Source: a bacterium (lineage in GTDB: Bacteria; CG2-30-53-67). From it: 34,722 nt of DNA. Location of the stretch: contig JAJRUP010000027.1 in NCBI GenBank assembly GCA_024277725.1, positions 1 through 34,722 of the forward strand. The letters are read 5' to 3'. Of the stretch, positions 33,238 through 34,722 are shown piece after piece. The stretch's first letter is position 1. Each line of letters opens with the position of its first letter. The notes below the pieces were generated by a model. It was not told the origin of the DNA, did no database searches, and worked only from the letters and a program-made list of their open reading frames with translations. The translations under genes were made by a program, and so were the position numbers.

Positions 33238-34722
33238 ACCAAGCTCCTGCAGCAGTTTCCGGACCTCTTCCTGTTCTGGGAAATCCTTTTTCAGATCGAG
33301 AGCCTTCTGGAAGGACTCTTTCGCTTTGGCCTTCTCCCCCTGTTTCATCGCGGCCAGACCGAGATGATAATAGACCCTCGGTTCCTTGTCGTATCGCTCC
33401 AAGCTCTCCTCAAAAAGGTTCATGGCCTTCGCATAGCCGGCCTTCTTGTAATAGATCCAGCCGAGGGTGTCTTTTACAAAGGGATTTCCCGGCGCGGCGG
33501 CCATCGCCTTCCGGGCCAGTTCCAGACCCCGGTCGGGATTGTGCCCGTTCTCGGCGTAGAGAAAAGCCAGGTTATTCAAGGCCACCACATTCTCCGGGCT
33601 CACCTTGAGGATCTCTTCATAGGCGGCAATCGCATCCTCGAAGGCCTTCTGTTGTTCATAGATCGAGGCAATCCGGAAGCGGGCCTCCAGGAAACCGGGA
33701 TTCTTTTCGATCGCCTTCCGGTATTTCCGGAAGGCCTCCTCCCTCTTCCCCTCTTGTAACGCCAGGTCCCCCAGGGACGCAAGGGCCGTCACATGACCGG
33801 GATTGATCTCCACAGCCTTTTCAAGCGAGGCGACCGCCTCGGCCTTCTTCCCCTGGGCCAGAAGCAATCTTCCCAGTTCCTCATGAAAGAAAGGATTGTC
33901 GGGCGACTTTTTCAGCTGTATCCGGACGCGGGCTTCCGCCCCATCGATATCCTTTCGGCTTGTATAGATGGAAACAACCCGCCGCATCACATCGGCGAGG
34001 TTCGGATTGATCGAAAGGGCCCTCTCGTAATCCTGCAAGGCAAGGTCGAACTTCTTCCGGGCCTGGTAGATAAAACCACGCCGGTAATAGCCGTCGGGCA
34101 GGCCCGGTTTCAGTTCAATCATCTTCTGCGCCGCCGCCAATGCTCCCTCAGCGTCTCCCTGCATCCGGGCGGCCTCTTCAAGCACGGGATAGGCCGCAAA
34201 AAAATCCGGTTTCTTCTCGAGGAATTTTTCGATCCGATCCCGCACTTCATCATACTTCCTTGCCTTGAGGTAATAACCGGCAAGGGCCATCGTCGCCTTC
34301 TCCATATCCGGTTGCAGTTGCAGGGCCTTCTTCAAAGCCTCCTCCCCGAGGAGCGGTTCGTTGTTGGCCAGGTGTGCCAATCCCAATTGAAGGTACAGCT
34401 CGGCATTATCCGGCCGGTCCTTGAGAACGACACGATACTCGTCGATGGCCGCACCGGGGTTCTTCCGCTCCATATTGAGGCGAGCCTTCAGGTAGTGGGC
34501 CTCGGTATCCTTGGGATTGGCCTTCAGGATCTCTTCAATGTAGCCGGAAACCTTGTCAAGTTCCTTCCGTTCCAGGGCCAGGGCGGCCAACCTTCGTTTC
34601 GGCTCCAACCTCTCGGAATCAATCTTGAGGGCTTCCTCGTAGTTTTGCACCGCCTCCGCCGGTTTTTTCAGCAGCAGATAGAGATCGCCCGCCTGCGTTC
34701 TTCTCCCGGCATCCCCGGGATA
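33220..34722 (-). CDS. Tetratricopeptide repeat protein, 5' end outside the window
   Basis: Multiple TPR units (e.g. DAIAAYEEILKVSPENVVALNNLAFLYAENG). The frame stays open upstream of the track start at 34650 (YPGDAGRRTQAGDLYLLLKKPAEAVQNYEEAL) to the window edge. Confidence 0.88.
   Translation of the reverse strand, partial: YPGDAGRRTQAGDLYLLLKKPAEAVQNYEEALKIDSERLEPKRRLAALALERKELDKVSGYIEEILKANPKDTEAHYLKARLNMERKNPGAAIDEYRVVLKDRPDNAELYLQLGLAHLANNEPLLGEEALKKALQLQPDMEKATMALAGYYLKARKYDEVRDRIEKFLEKKPDFFAAYPVLEEAARMQGDAEGALAAAQKMIELKPGLPDGYYRRGFIYQARKKFDLALQDYERALSINPNLADVMRRVVSIYTSRKDIDGAEARVRIQLKKSPDNPFFHEELGRLLLAQGKKAEAVASLEKAVEINPGHVTALASLGDLALQEGKREEAFRKYRKAIEKNPGFLEARFRIASIYEQQKAFEDAIAAYEEILKVSPENVVALNNLAFLYAENGHNPDRGLELARKAMAAAPGNPFVKDTLGWIYYKKAGYAKAMNLFEESLERYDKEPRVYYHLGLAAMKQGEKAKAKESFQKALDLKKDFPEQEEVRKLLQELGSSSTR

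Overview
34.7 kb window of a GC-rich chromosome that looks deltaproteobacterial-like (inference from gene content). I support about 25 protein-coding genes and found no rRNA, tRNA, CRISPR array or transposase. From left to right: (1) a repeat- and hairpin-rich intergenic region (1-321); (2) a NarL-type response regulator with a GAF/PAS HisKA_3 histidine kinase; (3) a GT-B glycosyltransferase, a GT9 heptosyltransferase-like protein and an orphan Maf N-terminal-like protein, divergent from a short flagellar-type gene preceded by a sigma28-like promoter; (4) a c-di-GMP-type block of two response regulators, one with an HD-GYP domain interrupted by an in-frame TAG, and a PilZ protein behind a near-consensus sigma54 promoter; (5) a large DUF1566/MopE-repeat secreted protein; (6) a tightly packed DNA repair and nucleotide-metabolism block (dGTPase, AddB-like, AddA-like with Fe-S-type cysteines, isochorismatase-family hydrolase, SMUG1-like uracil-DNA glycosylase, DUF4186), followed by an FKBP PPIase, a small membrane protein and a cNMP-binding protein; (7) a PEP-CTERM protein; (8) a TPR-plus-beta-barrel protein, a FecR-domain protein, a MopE/DUF1565-type lipoprotein and a CHASE2 nucleotide cyclase; (9) a receiver-only regulator, a YkgJ-like cysteine-cluster protein and a TPR protein cut by the window edge. 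The best candidates for an undescribed system are the Slam-like TPR-barrel/FecR/lipoprotein/cyclase locus (25.3-32.1 kb) and the AddAB-SMUG1-DUF4186 repair operon (12.7-22.3 kb). All family names come from motif recognition by eye; no database search was run.
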